A DNA stretch of 64,000 bases from an uncultured Clostridia bacterium (lineage in GTDB: Bacteria > Bacillota > Clostridia > Peptostreptococcales > Anaerovoracaceae): NCBI GenBank assembly GCA_934255545.1, contig CAKQOE010000009.1, positions 1-64,000 on the forward strand, given 5' to 3'. Under the pieces are notes generated by a model that had not been told where the DNA came from, did no database searches, and saw only the letters and a program-made list of their open reading frames with translations. The stretch's first letter is position 1. Each line of letters starts with the position of its first letter. The translations under genes were made by a program, and so were the position numbers. Positions 52,266 to 60,400 of this stretch are shown piece by piece.

Positions 52266-53651
52266 TTAAATTTCTGCCAGATAAGCCTTCGCATCCTTAA
52301 GCATCTTATCAACGCTTTCAAAAGAAGTAGAGCCCTCTGACTTCTTAGCCTTTACACAGGCCCTGAGGTCGATATTTTCGTAAATATCAGGACCGAACTC
52401 AGGAGAAAAATCCTGCAGCTGCTCAAGAGTCAGATCCTCGATAGCTTTGCCGTGCTCTATACAATAAAGAACGATCTCGCCGATTATCGCATGGCACTCT
52501 CTGAAAGGCACGCCCTTCGAAACGAGGTAGTCAGCAGCGTCAGTAGCGTTCATATAGCCGCTCTTAGCAGCCTCCTCCATCCTGTCAGTCTTTACAGTAA
52601 CAGTGTCGAGCATGTCAGCAAATATGTTTATGCACGCAGAAAGCGTCTCTGACGCATCAAATACAGGCGGCTTGTCCTCCTGCATGTCCTTGTTGTACGC
52701 CAGCGGAAGGCCCTTCATTATAGTGAACAGAGTTATCATGTCACCGTAAACGCGGCCTGTCTTGCCCCTGATAAGCTCAGCCATATCAGGATTCTTCTTC
52801 TGCGGCATGATGCTCGAGCCTGTGCTGTACGCGTCGTCGATCTCTATAAATCCGAACTCAGTGCTGCTCCAGAGTATGAACTCCTCGCAGAAACGGCTTA
52901 AGTGCATCATGCATATAGATGCATCGCTCAGAAACTCAAGCGCAAAATCCCTGTCACTTACAGCATCCATGCCGTTCTCGCAGATACCGCCCTCGAAACC
53001 GAGCTTTTCAGCCAGGAATCTTCTGTCAGTATTGTAAGTAGTTCCTGCAAGCGCGCCCGCTCCGAGCGGCAGATAGTCCATGCGCTCAAGGCAGTCCTCA
53101 AAACGACTGTAGTCACGCTTGAACATCTGGAAATACGCCATAAAATGATAAGCCGGCGTAACAGGCTGCGCTCTCTGCAGATGCGTATAGCCCGGCATTA
53201 TATAATTTTTGTTAGCCTCAGCCACATTATAGATCGACTCAAGCAGACGTTTAAGGTCACCGAGCAGCGATATAGCTGCTTCCTTTGTCCAGAGCCTGAA
53301 ATCTACAGCCACCTGATCGTTCCTGCTGCGCGCAGTGTGCAGGCGCTTGCCCGGCTCCCCGATACGCTCGGTAAGGATGCTCTCGATATTCATATGGATA
53401 TCTTCATTTTCTATTGTAAATTCGATCTTGCCGTTTTCTATATCCTCCAGGATCTGCGCAAGTCCCGCATCTATAGCGTCACGGTCAGCCTCTGAAATTA
53501 TCCCCTGCTTCGCAAGCATAGCCGCATGAGCTCTGCTTCCGGCTATATCCTGCTTATACATCTTCTGGTCAAACTGTATAGACGCATTGAACTCAGTAGC
53601 AGAAGCGCTTTCATTCTTCGTAAAGCGTCCGCCCCATAATTTTTTTGACAT
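52266..53651 (-). CDS. argH: argininosuccinate lyase
   Basis: Last step of arginine synthesis: argininosuccinate to arginine and fumarate. The ATG at 53651 begins MSKKLWGGRFTKNES, the standard start, with AGGAG 8 nt upstream; a longer frame is not translated. The superfamily signature GSSIMPQKKNPDMAELIRGK (near residue 280) and HTARSRNDQVAVD (near residue 110) are intact. It follows argG by 261 bp on the same strand. Confidence 0.97.
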   Translation of the reverse strand: MSKKLWGGRFTKNESASATEFNASIQFDQKMYKQDIAGSRAHAAMLAKQGIISEADRDAIDAGLAQILEDIENGKIEFTIENEDIHMNIESILTERIGEPGKRLHTARSRNDQVAVDFRLWTKEAAISLLGDLKRLLESIYNVAEANKNYIMPGYTHLQRAQPVTPAYHFMAYFQMFKRDYSRFEDCLERMDYLPLGAGALAGTTYNTDRRFLAEKLGFEGGICENGMDAVSDRDFALEFLSDASICMMHLSRFCEEFILWSSTEFGFIEIDDAYSTGSSIMPQKKNPDMAELIRGKTGRVYGDMITLFTIMKGLPLAYNKDMQEDKPPVFDASETLSACINIFADMLDTVTVKTDRMEEAAKSGYMNATDAADYLVSKGVPFRECHAIIGEIVLYCIEHGKAIEDLTLEQLQDFSPEFGPDIYENIDLRACVKAKKSEGSTSFESVDKMLKDAKAYLAEI

Positions 53652-53742
53652 ATTTTTACTCCTACATAATATATCGCAATAAAAACAACTTTCCAATAAT
53701 AAAATCCTCCCGCAGCAATGCAAAATATACATAAAGACCCGG

Positions 53743-53758
53743 CAGGCGTCACCGCCTG
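53743..53758. repeat. TCAC-loop palindrome (family B)
   Basis: caggcg-TCAC-cgcctg in the argG-argH gap. That gap (53652-53912) also holds a gcgcgc-cc-gcgcgc inverted repeat at 53837-53850. Confidence 0.7.
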
Positions 53759-53912
53759 AGTATCCCTGCGAAAGAAAAAGCCGCCGCACCACCCGGCAAA
53801 AAGCGCGCCATACGCAGACACGCCGCCCAAATGGGTGCGCGCCCGCGCGCCGCGCCGTCCGTCAGGTACGCACGACAGCTTTTATTTATTGCACAGTATA
53901 TTAACTTTTAAA

Positions 53913-55142
53913 TTAATCCTCAGTATACTTAGAAGGGATCCCGTTCTCCTTGCAGTTGATTGCACGGATCTTCATAGGAAGTGAGAACAGGTTGATGAAT
54001 CCCTCAGCGTCATGCTGGTTGTAAACTTCATCTTCACCGAATGTAGCGAATGCTTCGTTGAAGAGTGAATACTTTGACTTAGAAGCTGCAGGAACAGCGC
54101 TTCCCTTGTAGAGCTTCATCTTTACAACGCCTGTAACGACATCCTGAGTAGAATCAACAAAAGCATCGAGCGCATCCTTGAGCGGAGTGAACCAGAGACC
54201 ATCGTAAACGAGCTGAGCATACTTGAGAGCTACCTGATTCTTGAAGTTCATAGTGTCGCGGTCGAGAACGAGCTTTTCGAGATCCTGGTGAGCCTTCATG
54301 AGGATAGTTCCTCCCGGAGTCTCATAAACGCCTCTTGACTTCATTCCGACGAGACGGTTTTCAACGATATCTATAGTACCAACTCCGTTTTCGCTTCCGA
54401 GTCTGTTAAGCTCTCTGAGAAGCTCAACAGGGCCCATATCCTTGCCGTCGAGCGCTACAGGGCAGCCCTTATCAAAAGTGATGTCAACATAAGTCGGCTT
54501 GTCAGGAGCAGCTTCAGGAGTCTTGCTCAGTACGTGGATATCGTCTTCATGAACGTTCCATGGATCTTCCAGGTTGCCGCCCTCGTGGCTGATATGCCAG
54601 ATGTTTTCGTCACGGCTGTATATCTTCTTAAGAGTCTGCGAAATAGGAATGTTATGAGCCTCTGCATAAGCTATGCAGTCTTCTCTTGACTTGAGGTCCC
54701 ATTCTCTCCAAGGAGCTATGATCTTGATCTCCGGAGCCATAGCGTGGATGCTTGACTCAAAACGAACCTGGTCGTTGCCCTTGCCTGTGCAGCCATGAGC
54801 GATAGCAACAGCGCCTTCCTTCTTAGCAACCTTAACGAGTTCCTTAGCGATGAGCGGACGCGCAAATGAAGTACCGAGCAGGTAATCATTTTCATAAACA
54901 GCGCCGGCCTTAAGAGTAGGCCATATGTAATCAGTAACGAGCTTCTCGGTAACGTCGATGATATAAGCCTTAACAGCGCCTGTAGCATAAGCCTTCTTTT
55001 CAATAGCGTCAAAATCTTCCTTCTGACCAACGTTTACACAGCAAGCGATAACATCATAATTATGATGCTCCTTGAGCCATGTAAGAATAACTGAAGTATC
55101 GAGACCGCCTGAATAAGCGAGTACTACCTTTTCCTTTGCCAT
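53913..55142 (-). CDS. argG: argininosuccinate synthase
   Basis: Joins citrulline and aspartate using ATP. The ATG at 55142 gives MAKEKVVLAYSGGLDTSVILTWLKEH, the P-loop-type start of the family, with GGAGG 8 nt upstream. HGCTGKGNDQVRFE, NIWHISHEGGNLEDPW and GVYETPGGTIL are conserved further on. It has its own promoter with two tandem ARG-box-like repeats upstream, so ArgR control is likely. argH follows. Confidence 0.97.
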   Translation of the reverse strand: MAKEKVVLAYSGGLDTSVILTWLKEHHNYDVIACCVNVGQKEDFDAIEKKAYATGAVKAYIIDVTEKLVTDYIWPTLKAGAVYENDYLLGTSFARPLIAKELVKVAKKEGAVAIAHGCTGKGNDQVRFESSIHAMAPEIKIIAPWREWDLKSREDCIAYAEAHNIPISQTLKKIYSRDENIWHISHEGGNLEDPWNVHEDDIHVLSKTPEAAPDKPTYVDITFDKGCPVALDGKDMGPVELLRELNRLGSENGVGTIDIVENRLVGMKSRGVYETPGGTILMKAHQDLEKLVLDRDTMNFKNQVALKYAQLVYDGLWFTPLKDALDAFVDSTQDVVTGVVKMKLYKGSAVPAASKSKYSLFNEAFATFGEDEVYNQHDAEGFINLFSLPMKIRAINCKENGIPSKYTED

Positions 55143-55192
55143 AATGATTCCTCCAAATTGAATATAAATAATAATAAATGTCATATATCCCT

Positions 55193-55210
55193 GCATGCGT
55201 CCCCGCATGC
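55193..55210. repeat. TCCC/GGGA-loop palindrome in argG leader
   Basis: gcatgcg-TCCC-cgcatgc. The minus (transcribed) strand loop is GGGA, a GNRA tetraloop. It lies in the 5' leader of argG. Confidence 0.55.
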
Positions 55211-55246
55211 CCATCGCGCGGCTGTTCCGCACGTTTGAATGTATAG

Positions 55247-55275
55247 AGTATACCACACCAAAAACATGATTTCAA
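55247..55275 (-). promoter_or_regulatory. argG promoter
   Basis: On the minus strand TTGAAA (55270-55275), 17 bp, TATACT (55247-55252): a strong sigma-A promoter with a leader of about 100 nt. Confidence 0.8.
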
Positions 55276-55280
55276 CACAC

Positions 55281-55320
55281 TTATTTATAATTATGCATAT
55301 TTATTTATAATTATGCATAT
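55281..55320 (-). promoter_or_regulatory. two tandem 20-bp ARG-box-like repeats
   Basis: ttatttataattatgcatat occurs twice, exactly adjacent, directly upstream of the argG -35. On the minus strand each contains TATGCATAATTATAAATA, which fits the ArgR box consensus with about three mismatches. Two boxes side by side is the usual ArgR hexamer arrangement. Confidence 0.6.
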
Positions 55321-55328
55321 ATCAAAAA

Positions 55329-55648
55329 CGTATACCTTATTGTAACTTTTATTATTGTGAAATTGCCGATGCTGGTGGCTGATATACGGATAAGCGGAGC
55401 TCGGAGCAGAATGGATATGCTTCCAGATTATTTTGAAGTAGCCGCAACGTCAAAAATATGTCTGAGCGGAACGCGCGGAAGCGCATAAAATGGTTGAATT
55501 TTCACCGAAAATTCATTCCCTGCCGCGAGTTATTTTTGACAAAAACTGCTTCAAAATAATCTGTTAGAAGCATCCCATTCTGCGACCGCGGAGTGTTCCG
55601 TATGTTCATCAGCATTACCGCATCCTGTACTTACAATAAGGTATACCT
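55329..55648. mobile_element. long-hairpin repeat element, copy 2
   Basis: Bounded by CGTATACCTTATTGTAA and its inverse TTACAATAAGGTATACC, a near-perfect terminal inverted repeat of about 16 bp. The inside is an imperfect long hairpin: atgcttccagattattttgaa pairs with a matching segment near 55555. It is the reverse complement of copy 1 (7597-7999). No ORF. Confidence 0.75.
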
Positions 55649-55673
55649 TTCTGCATAACACTTTAAGCGCAAA

Positions 55674-55707
55674 GAAGACCGGCGGCGCTTACGCGCCGCC
55701 GGTCTTC
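55674..55707 (-). terminator. strong GC hairpin terminating the ADH-like gene
   Basis: A perfect 15-bp stem (gaagaccggcggcgc and its complement) around TTAC. The minus-strand loop is GTAA. It lies about 60 bp past the stop; the T-run is short (TTT). Confidence 0.75.
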
Positions 55708-55769
55708 CTTGTGTCTATATACTATAGTAATTCCGAATTTCAGAAACCTATTGTATTATTAATTTCAAA

Positions 55770-56711
55770 TTAGAGAGCAGCAAGCTTCTCTACAGCAGCC
55801 ATAAGAGCTTCAGCGTCATCAAGTCCGATCTCCTTAGCGAGAGCGTCATAAGCCGCATTATCCTGACCCTTTTCGTGAGTAGTCGGGAATACTTCAGCTG
55901 CAGTGTCGATAGTTTCAACAGCATTGCCTACAGCAAAACCTGCGATAGAACCTGCATTGCACAGAGTTTCTATAGCAGCGTGGCAGCCATTGATACCGGC
56001 CTCAAGATTCTTCAGAACTATATCAGTGACCTCAGCGAGGAGACCCTGAGTATAAGCATTTGCGCCCGGAGCCGCATATGCTCTTACAGCCTGAGAAATA
56101 AGAGTGAGACCGCTCTTCTTGATAAGTTCAGCAGGAAGAGTTTCAACGAATAAAGAATCTGTGATAGAGATCACAGGTAACAGCTTATAGCTTGCGATAA
56201 CACATTCTTTGCCATCCTCGTCAGCTAAGACTGCGAATGGTGAATTCTGAGCGCCTGTACCAAAAGTAGTAGCAAGAGTAACAAGCATTGCCTTATTGTC
56301 TGTTACAGGGAAACCTGCATCAGTTCCTGTGAGAGCGCCGAAATTCTTTGCTGTTTCAGCAAGATCAAGATCGTCATTCTCATAGAGGAGCCACATTGCC
56401 TTAGCAGCACTTATAACAGAACCTCCGCCTACAGCGAGTATAACGTCAGGCTCGAACTCGTGCATCTTAGGAAGACCGCTCTTTACATCAGCGAATGAAG
56501 GAACTTCACTCAGAGTAAAGAACTCAGCGCTTTTAACGCCTCTTTTTCTTAAGAAATCGATAACCGGAGCTACAACACCGCTTCTGTACAGATTAGCGTC
56601 AGAAACTATGAATGCTCTCTTTAAGCCGTATACTTCATCCAGCTCCTTCAGAGCAACGCCCATGCAGCCCTTCTTGAAATATACCTTCTTTGGAAGATTG
56701 AGCATGTTCAT
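55770..56711 (-). CDS. truncated iron-ADH-like protein lacking metal ligands
   Basis: The 313-aa product aligns along its length with the alcohol dehydrogenase half of AdhE next door (LPKKVYFKKGCMGVALKELDEVYGLKRAFI; GLPKMHEFEPDVILAVGGGS). NAD-binding GGGS is kept. However, where AdhE has YDVLTHAVEAY (metal-binding Asp and His), this protein has LTLISQAVRAY. The region with the other two metal His residues (HKLGGWFHIPHG) is absent or replaced, and the GGGSAIDTAK Asp is Ser. About 100 C-terminal residues are missing. The ORF is intact with an AAGGAG site, so it is probably an expressed pseudoenzyme, not a pseudogene. Confidence 0.85.
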   Translation of the reverse strand: MNMLNLPKKVYFKKGCMGVALKELDEVYGLKRAFIVSDANLYRSGVVAPVIDFLRKRGVKSAEFFTLSEVPSFADVKSGLPKMHEFEPDVILAVGGGSVISAAKAMWLLYENDDLDLAETAKNFGALTGTDAGFPVTDNKAMLVTLATTFGTGAQNSPFAVLADEDGKECVIASYKLLPVISITDSLFVETLPAELIKKSGLTLISQAVRAYAAPGANAYTQGLLAEVTDIVLKNLEAGINGCHAAIETLCNAGSIAGFAVGNAVETIDTAAEVFPTTHEKGQDNAAYDALAKEIGLDDAEALMAAVEKLAAL

Positions 56712-56737
56712 ATCCGTTTCTCCTTGTGTCTATATAA

Positions 56738-56780
56738 GATGAAGCTGATACCGTACCGAACAGCCGACATCAGCTTCATC
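56738..56780 (-). terminator. hairpin between adhE and ADH-like gene
   Basis: A 12-bp stem (gatgaagctgat / atcagcttcatc) with a 19-nt loop and a weak T-run on the minus strand. It could reduce read-through from adhE into the ADH-like gene. Confidence 0.6.
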
Positions 56781-56837
56781 TGTTAAACGATAGTTTATAC
56801 TGCTATTCTAAACAACGAATCGTATTGATTATATCGA

Positions 56838-59609
56838 TTAGTTGAAGCCACCAACCTTATCAAGGCCGATTTCAGCAGCAAGACCTTCAGGATACTTAGC
56901 GTGAGTATCGAGTGGAAGCTCGATTTCAACTTCGAGAACATCGCCATACTTTTCGATGAATCTTTCTTCACCATAGAATGCTCTGAGGTAAACCTGCTTG
57001 AGTTCGCCAAATGTAGGATATACAGGGTTAGCGCCTGTGCAAGCGTCATGGAATGCCCATTCAGACATCTGGTCAACAGCAGCGAGGAACTTTTCTTCCC
57101 ATTCTTCTGCAGAAGTTTCTGGGTGAGCTTCAACGAGCCAATCCTGGATAGTTGCAGGGATATCGATTTCCTTCTTGAGGTCTTCGAGAGCCTGGATCCA
57201 GTTTTCGAATGTCTCAGCATCGTTCTTACCCTTAACTCCGATTAATTCACCGAGTTCAACATATCTTTCGAATGCCTGTGGGTACTTGTACTGTGAGAAT
57301 GTTCCCATGTGGTATGGGTGCTTCTGAGCGTTGAATCTGCATACATATGGGCAGAGGAGCGCATTTGCAGTACCGTGTGGAATGTGGAACCAGCCGCCCA
57401 GCTTGTGTGAGAGTGAGTGGTTGATACCGAGGAATGCGTTAGCGAATGCGATACCTGCGATTGCAGAAGCATCTGCCATTTCCTTACGAGCATCTGGATC
57501 TGGCTTAGCATCCTTGAATGCTGACTTGTAAGCTCTTGGGAGGTAATCAAATACCATCTTAACAGCTGATCTAGCGAAACCGTTAGTATATTCAGTAGCG
57601 AATGTAGAAACGTAAGCTTCAACAGCGTGAGTAAGTACGTCGTAACCAGAAGCCTGAGTTGCTCTTGGTGGGAGTGTCATCATGTTGTTAGCATCGATGA
57701 TAGCCATTTCAGGCATCATTTCGTAACCGATGATAGGCCACTTCATGCCAGTGTTTGCATCTGAGATGATCGTGAATGGAGTACATTCAGAACCAGTACC
57801 TGCAGTTGTTGGTATGCAGACGAGCTTAGCCTTCTTACCCATCTGAGGGAAGAATCTGATTCTCTTTCTGATATCGATGAAGAGTGTAGCCATGTCGAGG
57901 AATCCTTCTTCTGGGTTCTCGTACATGATCCACATGATCTTTGCAGTATCGATAGCTGAACCACCACCTACAGCGATGATTACATCTGGTTCGAATTCGT
58001 GCATCTTAGGGAGACCCTTCATAGCATCCTGGATCTGTGGGTCAACTCTGATGTCGAAGAACTCTGCAGTTTCGATACCCATGTCTCTTAACTGATTTAT
58101 GATAGCATCGCAAGCGCCGAGCTGATAGAGAACTGCGTCTGTGATGATGAATGCTCTCTTGAAGTCATAAACTTCCTTCATTTCCTTCAGAGCTACAGGA
58201 GTGCAGCCTGTCTTGTGGTAAACCTTCTTAGGAAGCTGTAACCAGAGCATGTTTTCAGTTCTGATCTGAACTGTCTTGATGTCGAGTAACTGTTCGAAGT
58301 TAGTGTTACCCATGAATGAAGAACCACCAACTGAACCAGGTCCGAGTGTGAGTGATGGAGCTACGTCGAAGTTGTAAACGTCACCGATACCACCGAATGC
58401 AGTTGGTTCGTTGATCATGATACGACCAGCCTTCATCTTTTCGCCGAACTTTTCGATCTTAGCTTCGTCAGAAGCGTCGCAGTACATAGCTGCTGAGTGA
58501 CCAGCACCACCCTCGAATACGAGCTTTTCGCAGATGTCGAATGCTTCGTCAAGATCGTTAGCCTTGAACATACCGAGGAGAGTACAGAGCTTTTCGTTTG
58601 CCCATGCATTGTCATGTGAAGTATCATCTGTCTCATATACGAGAACCTTAGTTTCAGGTGGTACTTCGATACCAGCCATTTCAGCAAGACGAACAGCTGT
58701 CTGACCTACTGCAGGAGCCTTAACGCCGTGAGTTGCAGGATTGAAGAATACGTTTGCAACCTTGTCAGCTTCGTCCTTGCTCAGGAAGTAGCATCTAGCT
58801 TCCTTCATGAGAGCCTTAACTTCTTTATATACGCTCTTAAGAACTGTGATGTGCTGTTCTGAAGCGCAGATCATACCATTATCAAATGTCTTAGAGTGAA
58901 TGATAGATTCAACAGCCATTCTGAGGTCAGCTGTTTCATCGATTACTACGTTACAGTTACCAGGACCTACGCCGATAGCCGGAGTACCTGAAGAGTAAGC
59001 AGCGTGTACCATTGCTTCACCACCAGTAGCGAGGATGAGGTCTACCTTGTCCATCATTACTGCTGATATTTCGAGTGAAGGCTGGTCAACCCAAGTGATT
59101 ACGTTTTCAGGCATACCGCATTCGATAGCAGCTTCCTTCATGATCTTTGCAGCTGCGATAGTGCAGTTCTTTGCATTTGGATGAGGAGAAACAACGATAG
59201 CGTTTCTTGTCTTTAATGCCATTAAAACTTTATAGATACATGTAGAAGTTGGGTTTGTTGTCGGGATGATAGCAGCGATAACACCCTTTGGAGAAGCGAT
59301 TCTCTTAGTTCTGAATGCCTTGTTTTCTTCGATGATGCCGCAAGACTTCTTGCCTCTCATGTAGTTCCAAGTGTATTCAGCTGCGTACTGGTTCTTAGTA
59401 ACCTTATCTACTACGATACCGTAACCAGTTTCGTCATGAGCCATCTTAGCCAGTGGGATTCTCATCTTAGATACCTGCATAGCAACGTGCTCGCAGATCG
59501 CATCTACCTGTTCCTGAGTGAATGTTGCATACTCAGCCTGAGCTTCGCGGATAACTGGTAAAGCTTCTTCAAAAGTTTCTACTGAATTGATGATAAGTTC
59601 TTTAGCCAC
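56838..59609 (-). CDS. adhE: bifunctional acetaldehyde-CoA/alcohol dehydrogenase
   Basis: Converts acetyl-CoA to ethanol via acetaldehyde with two NADH; forms spirosome filaments. The 923-aa protein has the N-terminal aldehyde dehydrogenase half with the nucleophile Cys in FDNGMICASEQ near residue 245. The C-terminal iron-ADH half begins near residue 460, with GGGSAIDTAK, PTTAGTGSECT, metal ligands in YDVLTHAVEAY and NHSLSHKLGGWFHIPHG. The start is GTG at 59609 with AAGGAGG 8 nt upstream. Leader about 260 nt. Confidence 0.97.
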   Translation of the reverse strand: MAKELIINSVETFEEALPVIREAQAEYATFTQEQVDAICEHVAMQVSKMRIPLAKMAHDETGYGIVVDKVTKNQYAAEYTWNYMRGKKSCGIIEENKAFRTKRIASPKGVIAAIIPTTNPTSTCIYKVLMALKTRNAIVVSPHPNAKNCTIAAAKIMKEAAIECGMPENVITWVDQPSLEISAVMMDKVDLILATGGEAMVHAAYSSGTPAIGVGPGNCNVVIDETADLRMAVESIIHSKTFDNGMICASEQHITVLKSVYKEVKALMKEARCYFLSKDEADKVANVFFNPATHGVKAPAVGQTAVRLAEMAGIEVPPETKVLVYETDDTSHDNAWANEKLCTLLGMFKANDLDEAFDICEKLVFEGGAGHSAAMYCDASDEAKIEKFGEKMKAGRIMINEPTAFGGIGDVYNFDVAPSLTLGPGSVGGSSFMGNTNFEQLLDIKTVQIRTENMLWLQLPKKVYHKTGCTPVALKEMKEVYDFKRAFIITDAVLYQLGACDAIINQLRDMGIETAEFFDIRVDPQIQDAMKGLPKMHEFEPDVIIAVGGGSAIDTAKIMWIMYENPEEGFLDMATLFIDIRKRIRFFPQMGKKAKLVCIPTTAGTGSECTPFTIISDANTGMKWPIIGYEMMPEMAIIDANNMMTLPPRATQASGYDVLTHAVEAYVSTFATEYTNGFARSAVKMVFDYLPRAYKSAFKDAKPDPDARKEMADASAIAGIAFANAFLGINHSLSHKLGGWFHIPHGTANALLCPYVCRFNAQKHPYHMGTFSQYKYPQAFERYVELGELIGVKGKNDAETFENWIQALEDLKKEIDIPATIQDWLVEAHPETSAEEWEEKFLAAVDQMSEWAFHDACTGANPVYPTFGELKQVYLRAFYGEERFIEKYGDVLEVEIELPLDTHAKYPEGLAAEIGLDKVGGFN

Positions 59610-59750
59610 TTTTGTCCTCCTTAAAAATTAACGCTTAAGAAAAAAATTAAAAAACTTAAATATACAAAGCTGCTTAACGTACAGCATTTGGATACTTTCT
59701 GTGTCTCACTGCACTTTATAATATGTAAGGTCATCTAACGCATATGACCC

Positions 59751-59765
59751 GCGCGCCAGGCGCGC
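59751..59765. repeat. GCC-N-GGC palindrome (family A)
   Basis: gcgcgccaggcgcgc inside the transcribed adhE leader. Confidence 0.7.
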
Positions 59766-59876
59766 ATGTGCAGCTGTGACATTAACGCTTTGTGAAAAAT
59801 GAACATTCTACCAGAGTGTAAACTTACTTTACCAATAAGTTCTTTCCCTGAAGGTCTGTTCGTCTTTCGCACCATT

Positions 59877-59906
59877 AGAATACCACAATCAATAGCATCA
59901 TGTCAA
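59877..59906 (-). promoter_or_regulatory. adhE promoter with possible Rex site
   Basis: On the minus strand TTGACA (59901-59906), 18 bp, TATTCT (59877-59882). Just upstream, 59908-59925 has one perfect Rex half-site (TTAACAA on plus) and a 4/7 second half at the right spacing for the TTGTTAA-N4-TTAACAA consensus. Confidence 0.65.
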
Positions 59907-59959
59907 TTAAATAAGATTTTAACAAATGTTCTCAGATGCCTTGATAATACTTATTTAGC

Positions 59960-59994
59960 TTGTATACAATCAGAGCTTTGTATTTTGTATACAG
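59960..59994. promoter_or_regulatory. two TTGTATACAA-like sites upstream of adhE
   Basis: TTGTATACAA (59960-59969, a perfect palindrome) and TTGTATACAG (59985-59994). The same core is repeated before nifJ. Such palindromes are typical of FadR-type GntR regulators, but no regulator gene is nearby. Confidence 0.45.
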
Positions 59995-60400
59995 GCATGC
60001 ACCGGAATAAATAACAGCATGCTTATTATTTGCCTGTCAATATAAATTTCCCCATAAGTGACGCTTTTTCAAGGTTTAAGGATATAATTGTCCGTTTTTT
60101 TAATTGTTACAACCAATCACATTCGTAATATTTTACAAATAAGCATCGGTTTTAAGTATATAAAATGCCTTTTTTTCACTTATTTTCTTTTTTAACAACC
60201 CAGTTAAAAAAAATACAAACAGACTGTTTTAAGGCTCAAAAACGCTGTTTTATAAGCAAAAACTTTTTTTCCATAAATTTTTTTTTAAATTTTCCCTCCT
60301 TCGCACATTCATAAGTTCACAGGACATGCAGACTATATTATGTTACAATATATAATTACGCGCTGCAGACGGCGTCATGCTATACTGGAGGTGATCGGCA

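Larger units (their letters stand above)
59610..60400. other. long gene-free leader and upstream region of adhE
   Basis: No ORF of note. Contents in order on plus: leader with a family A palindrome (59751-59765), adhE promoter (59877-59906), a Rex-like site (about 59908-59925), two TTGTATACAA-like motifs (59960-59969 and 59985-59994), an AT-rich stretch (about 60080-60300) with T-runs, and the ribosome site of the Fic-like gene. Confidence 0.6.
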
